Positions 1 through 13,330 are shown, counted from the first letter of the stretch. The stretch: DNA of 64,000 nucleotides from Thalassomonas sp. M1454 (GCF_007097525.1 NZ_VKDD01000001.1:73554-137553), one strand, 5' to 3'. Notes: a model not told the origin generated them from the letters alone. A program made the numbers and translations.

Positions 1-32
1 CTATTAGATTTAATCCAGCACTACTGCTTATA

Positions 33-99
33 AAATCAAGGGGGTCAGATCAACTTGAAATTCTATTTTTATTTCAAGTTGATCTGACCCCCTTGATTT
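33..99. repeat. Perfect 29-bp inverted repeat (REP/RAYT- or MITE-like hairpin)
   Basis: The left arm (33-61) and right arm (71-99) are exact reverse complements over 29 bases, separated by a 9-base T-rich loop. Each arm carries the core GGGGTCAGATCAACTTGAAA. I recall similar GGGGTCAGA-type termini beside IS200-like REP-associated transposases in marine gammaproteobacteria, but no transposase is visible in this window. The element ends 3 bases past the metF stop codon, so it may also act as a transcription terminator. The hairpin itself is seen directly; the mobile origin is inference. Confidence 0.75.
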
Positions 100-102
100 G
101 CT

Positions 103-3436
<3,334 letters not shown>

Positions 3437-3437
<1 letters not shown>

Positions 3438-4603
3438 TATTCTGATACCGCTAGTGTTGCATTTAAAGCATTATCTAAGTCCGCGATAATATCGTTAATA
3501 TCTTCGATCCCTACCGACACTCTTATTAGTGTTTGGCTAATGCCTGCTACTTTTTGCGCTTCAATATCCATACCTGCATGCGTCATGGTTGATGGATGCG
3601 CGATTAAACTTTCAACGCCTCCTAATGATTGCGCTAACGTAAATAACTCTAATTTTGCAAATAATTCTCGCACCTGTGCATCGCCACCTTTTAATTCAAA
3701 TGAGAACATACTGCCAAAACCTTGCTGTTGGGCTTTAGCTATTTGATGGCCAGGATGATCAACCAGACCTGGGTAATAAATTTTTTCTATCGCCGCATGG
3801 CTTTGTAAAAACTCAACCAATTGTTCGGTATTTTCTTTATGCTGCTTTAAACGTACAGGTAAGGTTTTAATGCCACGCAAAGTTAAGAAGCTATCAAATG
3901 CAGCGCCAGTAATACCAATACAATTAGCCCACCAAGCAAGGTGTTCACCAAGTTCAAGATCTTTAGTTACCACTGCACCACCAACAACATCAGAATGGCC
4001 ATTGATAAACTTAGTAGTTGAGTGAATAACGATATCGGCACCTAACTCTAAAGGCTTCTGCAGAAGAGGTGATAAAAAGGTATTATCAACGGCAACTAAG
4101 GCGCCTACTGCTTTAGCTTGCTCACAGATGGCAGCAATATCAATAATACGTAATAAAGGATTGCTCGGTGTTTCTAATAGCACTAATTTTGGTTTTTGTG
4201 CTAATGCTTTACTTAATTCAGCCTGATCATTTTGATCAACAACAACTAACTTAAATAAGCCTCTTTGCGCTAAAAAGGTGAATAAGCGGTAACTGCCACC
4301 ATAACAGTCGTGGGGAATTAATAAAGTGTCTTCAGTACTAAGTAACTGACAGATGAGGTGAATAGCCGACATGCCCGTACTAGTAATAATGCCTTTGCTA
4401 CCACCTTCAAGATCAGCAATAACTTCAGCGAGTGTTGCTCTTGTTGGGTTGCCTGTGCGAGAGTAATCAAACTCTCGTTTTTCATTAAAGCCTTTTAAAC
4501 TATAAGTACTCGATAAATGAATTGCAGGTACTACTGCACCGTGATGCTCATCACTATTAATGCCTGCTCTTACTGCAATTGTTGTACTTTTATCGTGTTT
4601 CAT
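3437..4603 (-). CDS. metB: Cystathionine gamma-synthase MetB
   Basis: This PLP enzyme joins O-succinylhomoserine (or the acetyl ester) and cysteine into cystathionine. It is a Cys/Met-metabolism fold of 388 residues. The Schiff-base lysine is K198 in HSTTKF, the same number as in E. coli, and DYSRTGNPTR and the STGMSAIHL stretch are intact. I chose the ATG at 4603, preceded by a GAGACGA ribosome site; an in-frame TTG at 4630 gives nine extra residues unlike the family. First gene of metB-metL-metF, with a MetJ operator just upstream. A cystathionine gamma-lyase is the main alternative, but context favours MetB. Confidence 0.94.
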
Positions 4604-4640
4604 AGTCGTCTCTTTTGTATTTTGGGGCAATCGGATGTTT

Positions 4641-4648
4641 AGACGTCT
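4641..4648. promoter_or_regulatory. Perfect met box AGACGTCT (MetJ operator of metB)
   Basis: AGACGTCT matches the MetJ consensus at all eight positions. Flanking 8-mers (4633-4640 and 4649-4656) match at five of eight, so this is the centre of a tandem operator. It lies just downstream of the predicted metB -10 box, where MetJ bound with S-adenosylmethionine would block initiation. Confidence 0.85.
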
Positions 4649-4651
4649 ATA

Positions 4652-4680
4652 AATCTAAATGGTTTATTGTCTTAGGTCAA
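4652..4680 (-). promoter_or_regulatory. Predicted sigma-70 promoter of metB-metL-metF
   Basis: Read on the minus strand: -35 TTGACC (4675-4680), a 17-base spacer, and -10 TAGATT (4652-4657). The perfect met box starts a few bases past the -10. No transcription start was measured; this is a consensus match only. Confidence 0.55.
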
Positions 4681-4688
4681 GAAGTTTT

Positions 4689-4720
4689 AGCCATCTAAAC
4701 ATCTTTGCTTTTAGATGTTG
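4689..4720. promoter_or_regulatory. Tandem met boxes near the metJ promoter
   Basis: Successive 8-mers AGCCATCT (4689) and AAACATCT (4697) each match the met box at six of eight positions. After one poor 8-mer, AGATGTTG (4713) matches at five. All are in the same 8-base register, as expected for MetJ dimers stacking on DNA, and the last overlaps the -35 box of metJ. Confidence 0.65.
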
Positions 4721-4745
4721 ACTAGAATCTCAGAACCAGTACAAT
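4718..4745 (+). promoter_or_regulatory. Predicted sigma-70 promoter of metJ
   Basis: TTGACT (4718-4723), a 16-base spacer and TACAAT (4740-4745) form a good sigma-70 match 64 bases before the metJ start. Its overlap with met boxes implies autoregulation, as known in E. coli. Confidence 0.6.
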
Positions 4746-4808
4746 TTATGGTTATTAAAATAAGTGGTTTAAAAGCCAACATAAAAAATAAATTAATGGG
4801 GAATATCC

Positions 4809-5114
4809 ATGGCAGAGTGGAATGGGGAATACATCAATCCGTACGCGGAGCATGGTAAAAAAAGCGAACAAGTAAAAAAAATTACTGTTTCGATCCCGCT
4901 TAACGTACTAAAAGTATTAACTGATGAGCGTACTCGTCGACAAGTGAACAACTTACGTCATGCAACAAATAGTGAATTACTATGTGAGGCTTTCTTGCAT
5001 GCATTTACCGGGCAGCCATTACCAGATGATAGTGACTTAACTAAAGATAATGATAACGCTATGCCTGAAAGTGTTCGTAAGCTGTTAGCCGAAAAAGGTC
5101 TGCTTGAAGAATAA
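4809..5114 (+). CDS. metJ: Methionine repressor MetJ
   Basis: MetJ is the ribbon-helix-helix repressor of methionine biosynthesis, using S-adenosylmethionine as corepressor. The 101-residue protein is nearly identical to E. coli MetJ (105) over the DNA-binding half: KKITVSIPL forms the beta strand that enters the major groove, and [16 protein letters not shown] is the core helix. Only the last 20 or so residues diverge. It is divergent from metB with met boxes between, the same arrangement as in enterobacteria. A strong terminator follows. Confidence 0.98.
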   Translation: MAEWNGEYINPYAEHGKKSEQVKKITVSIPLNVLKVLTDERTRRQVNNLRHATNSELLCEAFLHAFTGQPLPDDSDLTKDNDNAMPESVRKLLAEKGLLEE

Positions 5115-5138
5115 CTATTTTCTACAGCGATTAAATAC

Positions 5139-5167
5139 AAAAAAAAGCACCTAAGGTGCTTTTTTTA
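5139..5167. terminator. Bidirectional rho-independent terminator
   Basis: A stem of GCACC/GGTGC extended by A and T runs (12 bp in total), with a TAA loop. It lies between convergent metJ and the malic enzyme gene and has a U tract on both strands. Confidence 0.9.
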
Positions 5168-5220
5168 TTTGTGTTACTCAAAAATTTATTGGTGCTTTAA
5201 TAGTGAGTTTATTTTATTGC

Positions 5221-6462
5221 CTACTGCATGTAGTTTTCAGGCATATCAATTTTAGCTACACCTGAATCAACCGCTGCTTGTGCAACAGCAAATGCAACTT
5301 GTTTAAGTAAACGAGGATCCATAGGTTTAGGGATAATGTAGTCTTTACCAAAACTTAATGACTTACTGCCACTCGCGATTAACACTTCCTCTGGAACTTC
5401 ATCTTTGGCAATTTTACGAATCGCATGCACCGCGGCAATTTTCATTTCATCATTAATGGTTTTAGCACGCACATCTAAAGCGCCGCGAAAAATAAATGGG
5501 AAACATAAAACATTATTCACTTGATTTGGGTAATCAGAACGACCCGTTGCCATAATTAAATCATTGCGAGCAGCATGAGCCACAGCGGGATCAATTTCAG
5601 GGTCAGGATTTGAACAAGCAAAAACAACAGGATTAGGTGCCATTAACTCTAATTGTTCAGCCGATAATAAATTGGGCCCAGAAACACCAACAAAAACATC
5701 CGCGCCTTCAATAGCATCTTCTAGTGTTCGCTTATCGGTATTGTTAGCAAAAAGCTTTTTGTATTCATTTAAATCGTCACGGCGAGTATGAACAATACCT
5801 TTACGATCGAGCATATAAATGTTCTCACGCATTGCTCCACATTTTATTAGTAACTCCATACAAGCGATCGCTGCAGAGCCTGCACCTAAGCAAACAATTT
5901 TAGCAAACTTAATATCTTTGCCCTGAACTTCTAGCGCATTGATCATGCCAGCAGCAGTAACTATTGCAGTACCGTGTTGATCATCATGAAAAACAGGTAC
6001 TTTACAACGCTCAATTAATGCTTTTTCAATAATGAAACATTCTGGGGCTTTGATATCTTCTAAATTAATACCACCAAAACTATCAGCAATATTAGCTACG
6101 GTATTGATAAAGTCTTCAACGGTATTGTGCTTAACTTCAATATCGAATGAATCAATATTAGCAAAGCGTTTAAATAATAATGCCTTACCTTCCATTACGG
6201 GCTTTGATGCCATAGGACCAAGATTGCCTAAACCTAAAATGGCTGTACCATCACTTATAACCGCGACTGTATTACCTTTATTTGTATAGCGATAAACATC
6301 ATCAGGATTCTTGGCTATTTCACGAACAGGCTCAGCTACACCAGGGCTGTAAGCTAAAGATAAATCTTTGGCAGTTTCAGCGGGGGTGGTGATAGTTACA
6401 GATATTTTACCCGGAGTTGGTAATTCATGATAATCAAGAGCTTGTTGGCGAAGGTCAGTCAT
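5221..6462 (-). CDS. Malic enzyme (oxaloacetate-decarboxylating), short form
   Basis: It oxidatively decarboxylates malate to pyruvate, making NAD(P)H and linking the TCA cycle to pyruvate. The N-terminal malic domain has the YSPGVAEPV stretch (38-46) and EGKALLF with the catalytic lysine (K93). A DDQHGTA metal-binding motif at 160-166 and the Rossmann motif GAGSAA at 193-198 follow. At 413 residues it lacks the C-terminal phosphotransacetylase-like domain of long MaeB. Cofactor preference (NAD or NADP) cannot be read safely. It is monocistronic, between two terminators, with nested inverted repeats upstream. Confidence 0.93.
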   Translation of the reverse strand: MTDLRQQALDYHELPTPGKISVTITTPAETAKDLSLAYSPGVAEPVREIAKNPDDVYRYTNKGNTVAVISDGTAILGLGNLGPMASKPVMEGKALLFKRFANIDSFDIEVKHNTVEDFINTVANIADSFGGINLEDIKAPECFIIEKALIERCKVPVFHDDQHGTAIVTAAGMINALEVQGKDIKFAKIVCLGAGSAAIACMELLIKCGAMRENIYMLDRKGIVHTRRDDLNEYKKLFANNTDKRTLEDAIEGADVFVGVSGPNLLSAEQLELMAPNPVVFACSNPDPEIDPAVAHAARNDLIMATGRSDYPNQVNNVLCFPFIFRGALDVRAKTINDEMKIAAVHAIRKIAKDEVPEEVLIASGSKSLSFGKDYIIPKPMDPRLLKQVAFAVAQAAVDSGVAKIDMPENYMQ

Positions 6463-6495
6463 ATTGATACCTTAATACTAATTGAGTTTAACAGC

Positions 6496-6540
6496 TTACA
6501 GAAAATGTAATACTACCTGAAAACTTTCAGCTTTCTGTAA
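6496..6540. promoter_or_regulatory. Nested inverted repeats upstream of the malic enzyme gene
   Basis: An outer 9-bp inverted repeat TTACAGAAA/TTTCTGTAA (6496-6504 and 6532-6540) encloses a tight palindrome CTGAAAACTTTCAG (6517-6530). The set begins 34 bases before the malic enzyme start. It could be an operator or a leader structure; no regulator is recognised. Confidence 0.35.
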
Positions 6541-6656
6541 TGATGTGTTATTTTTTTTATTATAAGTAATATCGGTTTTGTTACGATTTAAAGACAAACA
6601 AGCGTTTAACTATGCCTCATTGATAGAAACACGTATAAAGATGATGAAATTTAGAT

Positions 6657-6698
6657 ACAAAAAAGCCGGGCTCACTTTAAAGTAGGCCCGGCTTTTTT
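6657..6698 (-). terminator. Rho-independent terminator of purA
   Basis: A 13-bp stem with GCCGGGC/GCCCGGC core flanked by A/T runs lies 12 bases past the purA stop. It is followed by a U tract on the minus strand. It closes the long nnr-to-purA gene series and could also stop plus-strand transcripts. Confidence 0.92.
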
Positions 6699-6710
6699 CG
6701 ATTTTAGTAA

Positions 6711-8018
<1,308 letters not shown>

Positions 8019-8154
8019 TTACATATTTCCAAAGAAAATTAGGCGGGGATTTTAACAAACACAGGCGATTAGATCACCTATTTTATAATCTTTTTTGTAG
8101 TTGAATTGTTAACCAACAATTGTCGATAAAACAATCATAGTTAAAAGTGATGAT

Positions 8155-8343
8155 TTATTGATTGAAAAACAACAACATAAAACCTATTAACAGTAATGCC
8201 CCTCCCATCTGACGAAGTACTTTAGGATTTTCTTTGGCCAGTTTTGACATAAATTCTTGCCAGCGATTAGGAAAGAAAAATGGCCCAATACCTTCAAAAA
8301 TGAGCATTAATGCTAAGGCGGTAATAACAATTGATAGTGTCAT
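8155..8343 (-). CDS. yjeT: DUF2065 family small membrane protein (YjeT-like)
   Basis: A 62-residue protein with two hydrophobic helices (about 3-22 and 45-60) separated by a basic loop. The EGIGPFFFPNRW and RQMGGALLLIG blocks match the DUF2065/YjeT family. Its function is unknown. Position between hflC and purA is the same as in E. coli, which strongly supports the call. The hflC terminator lies just upstream, so it may be transcribed by read-through or from a promoter within 8344-8370. Confidence 0.85.
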   Translation of the reverse strand: MTLSIVITALALMLIFEGIGPFFFPNRWQEFMSKLAKENPKVLRQMGGALLLIGFMLLFFNQ

Positions 8344-8369
8344 ATATCACTTCTTTATGGCTGATATTA

Positions 8370-8408
8370 ATAAAAAACCCCAACTTGAATGTTCAAATTG
8401 AGGTTTTA
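8370..8408 (-). terminator. Terminator-like hairpin after hflC
   Basis: A 16-bp stem (8374-8389 with 8392-8407) is perfect on the minus strand if two G:U pairs are allowed. On the plus strand these become C-A mismatches, so the structure fits a minus-strand RNA. A U tract follows. It probably reduces read-through from hflC into yjeT. Confidence 0.8.
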
Positions 8409-8444
8409 ATAATTACATCTAGATTAGAATCTTAGCGTATTAAA

Positions 8445-9323
8445 CTATTTTTTAGTTGCTTTTAAGTAGTTAAAGAAGTCGCTATCAGGTTTAACCACCA
8501 TGATGTCACTCTTACTGCTAAAACTATTTTCATAAGCTTCTAAACTACGAATAAAGCCATAAAACTCTGGATCTTTACCGTAAGCATCAGCATAAACCTT
8601 AGCGGCTGTTGCATCACCTTCACCACGTAGGGTAAATGCTTGTTTTTTCGCATCAGCTAACATGATAGTTACTTTAGCATCAACAGTTGCTCTAGCTACT
8701 TCTGCTTTCTCTCGACCTTGCGAGCGATGCTCTTGTGCTACCGCTTTACGCTCTGCACGCATACGTTCGTAGATCGCATTACTTACTTCTTTTGGTAAAT
8801 TGATTTGCTTAACACGTACATCAATAACTTCAATACCAAGGTCAGCTTTACTTGATTCTGCACTAATAAGCGCTTTTTCCATTAATGAATCACGGTCGCC
8901 AGAAACAATCTGTTTAATAGTACGAGTACCAAATTCGGTACGTAAACCATTATTCACTTTTTGTTTTAATAGCGCACGAGCATTATCAATGTTACCGCCG
9001 GCTGTACGTACATAGTAAGTAGAAAAATCAACGATTTTCCATTTAACGTACGAATCAACTAATAGATCTTTTTTCTCTGATGTAACAAAGCGATCTGGTG
9101 CACCATCAAGAGTTTGAATACGCGCATCAATTTTATTTACACGCTCAATAAAAGGTATCTTAAGGTGTAAACCCGGCTCATAAATTCGCATTTCGCCAGC
9201 TGAGTCTCGTTTAATTTTAGAGAATTGAAATACTATGCCACGCTCGCCTTCATTAATAACAAAGATTGAAGACACAGTTAACATCGCCAATAAGACAACT
9301 ATGATAATTGAAAAGTTTTTCAT
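8445..9323 (-). CDS. hflC: FtsH modulator HflC
   Basis: HflC is a band 7/SPFH protein anchored in the inner membrane with its bulk in the periplasm. With HflK it forms a cage around the FtsH protease and modulates it. One N-terminal membrane helix (about 5-22) is followed by the SPFH domain (INEGERGIVFQFSKI onward). A long charged helix around ERMRAERKAVAQEHRSQG comes next, then the GEGDATAAKVYADAY stretch typical of HflC. Length 292 matches the family. It starts 2 bases after the hflK stop, so the two are co-translated. Confidence 0.96.
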   Translation of the reverse strand: MKNFSIIIVVLLAMLTVSSIFVINEGERGIVFQFSKIKRDSAGEMRIYEPGLHLKIPFIERVNKIDARIQTLDGAPDRFVTSEKKDLLVDSYVKWKIVDFSTYYVRTAGGNIDNARALLKQKVNNGLRTEFGTRTIKQIVSGDRDSLMEKALISAESSKADLGIEVIDVRVKQINLPKEVSNAIYERMRAERKAVAQEHRSQGREKAEVARATVDAKVTIMLADAKKQAFTLRGEGDATAAKVYADAYGKDPEFYGFIRSLEAYENSFSSKSDIMVVKPDSDFFNYLKATKK

Positions 9324-9325
9324 GA

Positions 9326-10486
9326 TTAGTTATCTCCTCGGCTAAAACGATCAGTTCGGCTAGACGTTGAATTCACAGATGAATTCTGGCCTTGCGAAGG
9401 ATTAACCGGTTTTAATGGTGTTAAGCCACGGTTATATTGGTTAACCGGAGCTTGTTGTTGCTGTTGCATAATTTTATCTAATGGTAGGTACATCATGTTA
9501 TTACCACCATCAACATCAACCATAACTTTAGAAGTATTACTGTATACTTTTTCCATTGTTGTTAGGTATAAACGCTGACGAGTAACTTCAGGAGCCGCTT
9601 TATATTCAGGTAATAGCTTTTCAAATTTAGCCACTTGACCTTCGGCTGCTAATACGATTTGTTCTTTATAAGCTAACGCATCTTGTTCCATACGTTTTGC
9701 CGCACCACGCGCTTCTGGTTCAACAGATAATGCATAAGCTTCAGCTTCTAAAACAAAACGTTCTTCATCTTCTCGAGCGGCAATCGCGTCATCGAACGCG
9801 TCTTTAACCTGCTCTGGTGGACGAGCATCTTTAAAGTTAACATCAGAAACAATAATACCAAGATTATACGGTTCAATGATTTTATCTAATTCACTCCAAA
9901 CCGATTGACGTACTTGTTCACGACCTGACGTTAATACTTCATCCATTTTCGAATGACCAACAACGTAGCGCATTGCACTATCAAAAGCGTGTTCTAAACT
10001 TGCATCAGAATTAGTTACACTGAATAAGTAATCGCGAGCATTAACAATACGATATTGCACTTGCATTTCAACGCTAACAACGTTCTCATCTTCAGTAAGC
10101 ATAAAGCCACCTGAAGGTAAGTTACGAGTTGTTTGTACGTCAACAGGAATAACTTTTTCAATGAAGGTAGGCTGCCAGTGAATACCTGGTTCAACCATTG
10201 AGCTAAATTCACCAAAAGTAAGTACTACGCCACGCTGTGCTTCTTTGATAGTGTAAAAACCACTTACGCCCCAAACAACAGCAGCGATAGCAATTACAAT
10301 ACCAGCACCAATGCCGCTAAAGCTCTTGTTTGATCCACCAGTACCTTTTGGCTTATTACCAAAAATACCACCGAATTTATTACCAAGATCTTTTAGTAAT
10401 TCATCTAAATCAGGTGGACCTTGATCACGTCCGCCTTTATTTTTCCAGGGGTCATTATCGTTCTTCCCCGGTTCATTCCAAGCCAT
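9326..10486 (-). CDS. hflK: FtsH modulator HflK
   Basis: Partner of HflC in the FtsH-associated SPFH complex. The N-terminal cytoplasmic segment is glycine- and asparagine-rich, opening with MAWNEPGKNDNDPWKNKGG, which is typical of HflK. A membrane helix follows at about 60-78, then the SPFH domain starting near EAQRGVVLTFGEF. The C-terminus has a glutamine run (about 337-342) and a serine/asparagine-rich low-complexity tail. Length 386. Upstream, a 158-base gap to hflX contains a 9-bp hairpin and could carry a promoter. Confidence 0.96.
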   Translation of the reverse strand: MAWNEPGKNDNDPWKNKGGRDQGPPDLDELLKDLGNKFGGIFGNKPKGTGGSNKSFSGIGAGIVIAIAAVVWGVSGFYTIKEAQRGVVLTFGEFSSMVEPGIHWQPTFIEKVIPVDVQTTRNLPSGGFMLTEDENVVSVEMQVQYRIVNARDYLFSVTNSDASLEHAFDSAMRYVVGHSKMDEVLTSGREQVRQSVWSELDKIIEPYNLGIIVSDVNFKDARPPEQVKDAFDDAIAAREDEERFVLEAEAYALSVEPEARGAAKRMEQDALAYKEQIVLAAEGQVAKFEKLLPEYKAAPEVTRQRLYLTTMEKVYSNTSKVMVDVDGGNNMMYLPLDKIMQQQQQAPVNQYNRGLTPLKPVNPSQGQNSSVNSTSSRTDRFSRGDN

Positions 10487-10527
10487 TTTGCTCTCCGCTA
10501 TGTTGCAATATTTAAAAATATTATTTT

Positions 10528-10558
10528 GCTAATGTCTGATTTATGTACTGACATTAGC
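10528..10558. other. Hairpin in the hflX-hflK gap
   Basis: A perfect 9-bp stem GCTAATGTC/GACATTAGC with a 13-base loop. There is no U tract on either strand, so it is not a standard terminator. It may be an RNA processing site or attenuator between hflX and hflK. Confidence 0.4.
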
Positions 10559-10644
10559 GTTATGGTAACTAATATATCAATAAGTGTTACTAAAGCCATC
10601 TATTTTATGTTCTAACTTTGTAAGTATTTATTGTTTTAAGAGTA

Positions 10645-11931
10645 TTAATGCTCAATAAAAGCTTCTATTTCAGATTCAGGCGCTTTTATTAATCGATTCC
10701 ACTCTCGAAGCGGCATTTTGATTTCCATTAAACAATTGCCTTCATCATCAAAATGTTCTTCGGCAATACAATCTAACTCATACAAAGTACCGCGCAGTTT
10801 GCCTGCTCGAGGCGGAATTTTTAAACTGTATTTTACTATTTCTGTTGCTAATAATTCAGATAACGCTTGTGACAACAACTCCATGCCAATATTTGCACGC
10901 GCCGATAACCATACTCTGATTGGTTTGCCAAACTCGTCTCTATCAATACGAGGAGCAACATCGGCTAAATTATCTATTTTATTACAAATTAACAACTGTG
11001 GAATGTCATCAGCTTCAATTTCTTCTAATACATGCGCAACTTGCGCCATATTGTCAGCTCGTCGCTCATCCGATATATCGACCACATGCAATTGTAAGTG
11101 CGCTTCACGAGTTTCGGTTAGCGTTGCTTTAAACGCAGCAACTAAGTCATGGGGTAAATGACGAATAAACCCAACTGTATCAGCTAAAATAATACGACCA
11201 ACATCTTTAATCTTTAGTTTACGTAGTGTTGGATCTAACGTTGCAAACAATTGGTCTGCAGCATATACATCGGCATCGGTAATACGATTAAATATAGTCG
11301 ATTTACCCGCATTGGTATAACCAACTAGCGAGACAGTTGGCAATTCTGAACGTTGACGTAATCGTCGACCTTGCATGCGCTGCTTTTCAACTTTTTCAAG
11401 GCGCTTGCCTATGTTATGCATACGTTCACGTAATAAACGTCTATCCGTTTCGAGCTGTGTTTCACCTGGGCCTCTTAAGCCGACACCACCTTTTTGCCTC
11501 TCAAGGTGAGTCCAACCTCGAATTAAACGGCTACTCATATGCTTAAGCTGCGCAAGCTCAACTTGTAACTTACCTTCATGAGTACGAGCTCGTTGAGCAA
11601 AGATATCTAAAATCAGTGTCGTTCTATCGATCACTCGACATTCACAAAGTGCTTCTAAGTTTTTTTCTTGGGCAGGAGTTAGCGCATGATTAAATAAAAT
11701 CACGTCTGCTTCGAATGAACGAACAGCTTCAGCTATTTCTTGAGCTTTACCACTACCGACAAAAAATTTAGGATGGGGAGAATCACGCTTACCGGTTAAA
11801 ACGGTTAAAGAATTTACGCCTGCAGAAGATACTAACATTTCAAATTCTTGCTGGTCTTCGCGGGCGTTTTCTTGCGGAAAATCTATGTGAACAAGTACTG
11901 CTTGTTCACCTGCTTGATGCCTATCAAACAA
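10645..11931 (-). CDS. hflX: Ribosome-associated GTPase HflX
   Basis: HflX is a GTPase that binds the 50S subunit and splits stalled ribosomes in stress. An N-terminal HflX domain is followed by a coiled-coil linker rich in Arg and Glu (about 165-195). The G domain then has GYTNAGKST (G1), DTVGFI (G3) and NKID (G4). The 428 residues match E. coli HflX (426). It lies 32 bases after hfq in the conserved hfq-hflX-hflK-hflC order and is probably co-transcribed with hfq. Confidence 0.97.
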   Translation of the reverse strand: MFDRHQAGEQAVLVHIDFPQENAREDQQEFEMLVSSAGVNSLTVLTGKRDSPHPKFFVGSGKAQEIAEAVRSFEADVILFNHALTPAQEKNLEALCECRVIDRTTLILDIFAQRARTHEGKLQVELAQLKHMSSRLIRGWTHLERQKGGVGLRGPGETQLETDRRLLRERMHNIGKRLEKVEKQRMQGRRLRQRSELPTVSLVGYTNAGKSTIFNRITDADVYAADQLFATLDPTLRKLKIKDVGRIILADTVGFIRHLPHDLVAAFKATLTETREAHLQLHVVDISDERRADNMAQVAHVLEEIEADDIPQLLICNKIDNLADVAPRIDRDEFGKPIRVWLSARANIGMELLSQALSELLATEIVKYSLKIPPRAGKLRGTLYELDCIAEEHFDDEGNCLMEIKMPLREWNRLIKAPESEIEAFIEH

Positions 11932-11963
11932 GTGAACAATTCCAATTCAATTTCATTTAAGCT

Positions 11964-12203
11964 TTATTCCATCGAGTGATCTGAATCAGTCGAAGTATTT
12001 ACTGCACGTGACGGTACAACCGTTGAAATAGCATGTTTATATACCATTTGGCTTACCGTGTTTTTTAATAAGATAACAAATTGGTCAAATGACTCAACTT
12101 GGCCTTGTAGTTTAATACCGTTGACAAGATAAATTGCCACTGGAATGCGATCACGACGTAAAGCATTCAAAAATGGGTCTTGTAAAGATTGACCTTTTGC
12201 CAT
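11964..12203 (-). CDS. hfq: RNA chaperone Hfq
   Basis: Hfq is the hexameric Sm-like protein that pairs small RNAs with mRNAs. The core is essentially that of E. coli: Q8 and K31 of the proximal and distal faces, F42, and YKHAIST at 55-61 forming the uridine pocket. At 79 residues it has a short acidic-polar tail ending DSDHSME, against about 35 extra residues in E. coli. It lies between miaA and hflX. A 13-bp hairpin is located in the 186-base leader. Confidence 0.98.
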
Positions 12204-12246
12204 TATATTGGCCCCTTTTTTTATTGTATATTCGGTTAATATGTAC

Positions 12247-12286
12247 CTAACTTACTAAACAATTTGTTTTTATTTTAGTAGGTTAG
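12247..12286 (-). other. Long hairpin in the hfq leader
   Basis: A 13-bp stem (12247-12259 with 12274-12286) has a 14-base A-rich loop on the minus strand, with one position forming a G:U-type pair. It starts about 44 bases upstream of the hfq start. There is no U tract after it. It may be part of the hfq 5' untranslated region. Confidence 0.4.
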
Positions 12287-12389
12287 ACAACGAGCTTTTT
12301 AAGTATACACTATGATTTAAACTTTGCTAATGAATAACGAAATCTGTTAATAAATTCTATTTTTACTGCATAGAACTATCTTTTAGTCG

Positions 12390-13325
12390 TCATTTCAGCG
12401 CATTTAAAACCTTTTGTAAATTTGTTTCATCATTGGTGGTTAGCCAATTTAATTCTGGCCAACCTCTGAGCCAAGTTAGTTGGCGTTTAGCTAACTGCCT
12501 TGTAGCACAGACACCACGAAAAACCATTTCGTCATAGTCCATTTCACCATTAAGGTGTTGCCACATTTGTCGATAACCAACACAACGTATTGATGGCAAG
12601 TTTTCATTTAAATCACTGCGAGCTTTCAGCTTCTCAACTTCTGCTTGAAAACCTTGTTCCAGCATAATGTTAAAACGTAATTCAATGCGTTGATGCAATT
12701 CGGCACGCTCAGTTGTAGTAATGGCAAATTGCAATACTTTACCATCAATTGTATCACCTTTAATTTGCGTTAACTCGGTCATCGTCTTATTAGATATACG
12801 ATAAACTTCTAGTGCACGAGTTAATCTTTGCGAGTCATTTTCATTAATTCGCTGTGCTGAAACAGGGTCGACTTCGGCAAGTAATTTATGAATATGATGC
12901 CAACCTTTCTGCTCAGCCAATTCTATAATTTCAGCACGAATCTTAGCATCAGCATTAGGCAGTGGAGACATACCTTCAAGTAGACTCTTGAAATACATCA
13001 TAGTTCCACCAACAAGAACCGGAATACGACCGTTACTGCGGATCTCAGCAATTTCACGTTTTGCATCTCGGCAAAAATCTGCAGCGGAGTAACTCTGCGC
13101 AGGATCGATAATATCAATCAAACGATGTGGATATTTAGCCAGCTCTTCATCAGTTGGTTTAGCGCTACCGATATCCATGTCTTTATAAATTAGCGCAGAA
13201 TCAACACTAATAATATCGCAAGGTAAGTGATCACATAATTGCATAGCAAGATCAGTCTTACCTGAGGCTGTTGGCCCCATTATGCAGATCACTGGTGGTA
13301 ATTCGGATGTATTAATTGCGCTCAT
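12390..13325 (-). CDS. miaA: tRNA dimethylallyltransferase MiaA
   Basis: MiaA transfers a dimethylallyl group to A37 of tRNAs reading UNN codons. The P-loop GPTASGKT is at 17-24, followed by the [16 protein letters not shown] block and [15 protein letters not shown]. The C-terminal region has [11 protein letters not shown] and [10 protein letters not shown], all family signatures. Length 311 against 316 in E. coli. It starts 5 bases after the mutL stop, so mutL and miaA are one transcript. Confidence 0.97.
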   Translation of the reverse strand: MSAINTSELPPVICIMGPTASGKTDLAMQLCDHLPCDIISVDSALIYKDMDIGSAKPTDEELAKYPHRLIDIIDPAQSYSAADFCRDAKREIAEIRSNGRIPVLVGGTMMYFKSLLEGMSPLPNADAKIRAEIIELAEQKGWHHIHKLLAEVDPVSAQRINENDSQRLTRALEVYRISNKTMTELTQIKGDTIDGKVLQFAITTTERAELHQRIELRFNIMLEQGFQAEVEKLKARSDLNENLPSIRCVGYRQMWQHLNGEMDYDEMVFRGVCATRQLAKRQLTWLRGWPELNWLTTNDETNLQKVLNALK

Positions 13326-13330
13326 TGTGC

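Noticed and set aside
10718-11161. 147-codon open frame on the plus strand opposite hflX
   Set aside because: It lies wholly inside hflX, has no ribosome site and shows no recognisable domain; it is a mirror of the GTPase coding bias.
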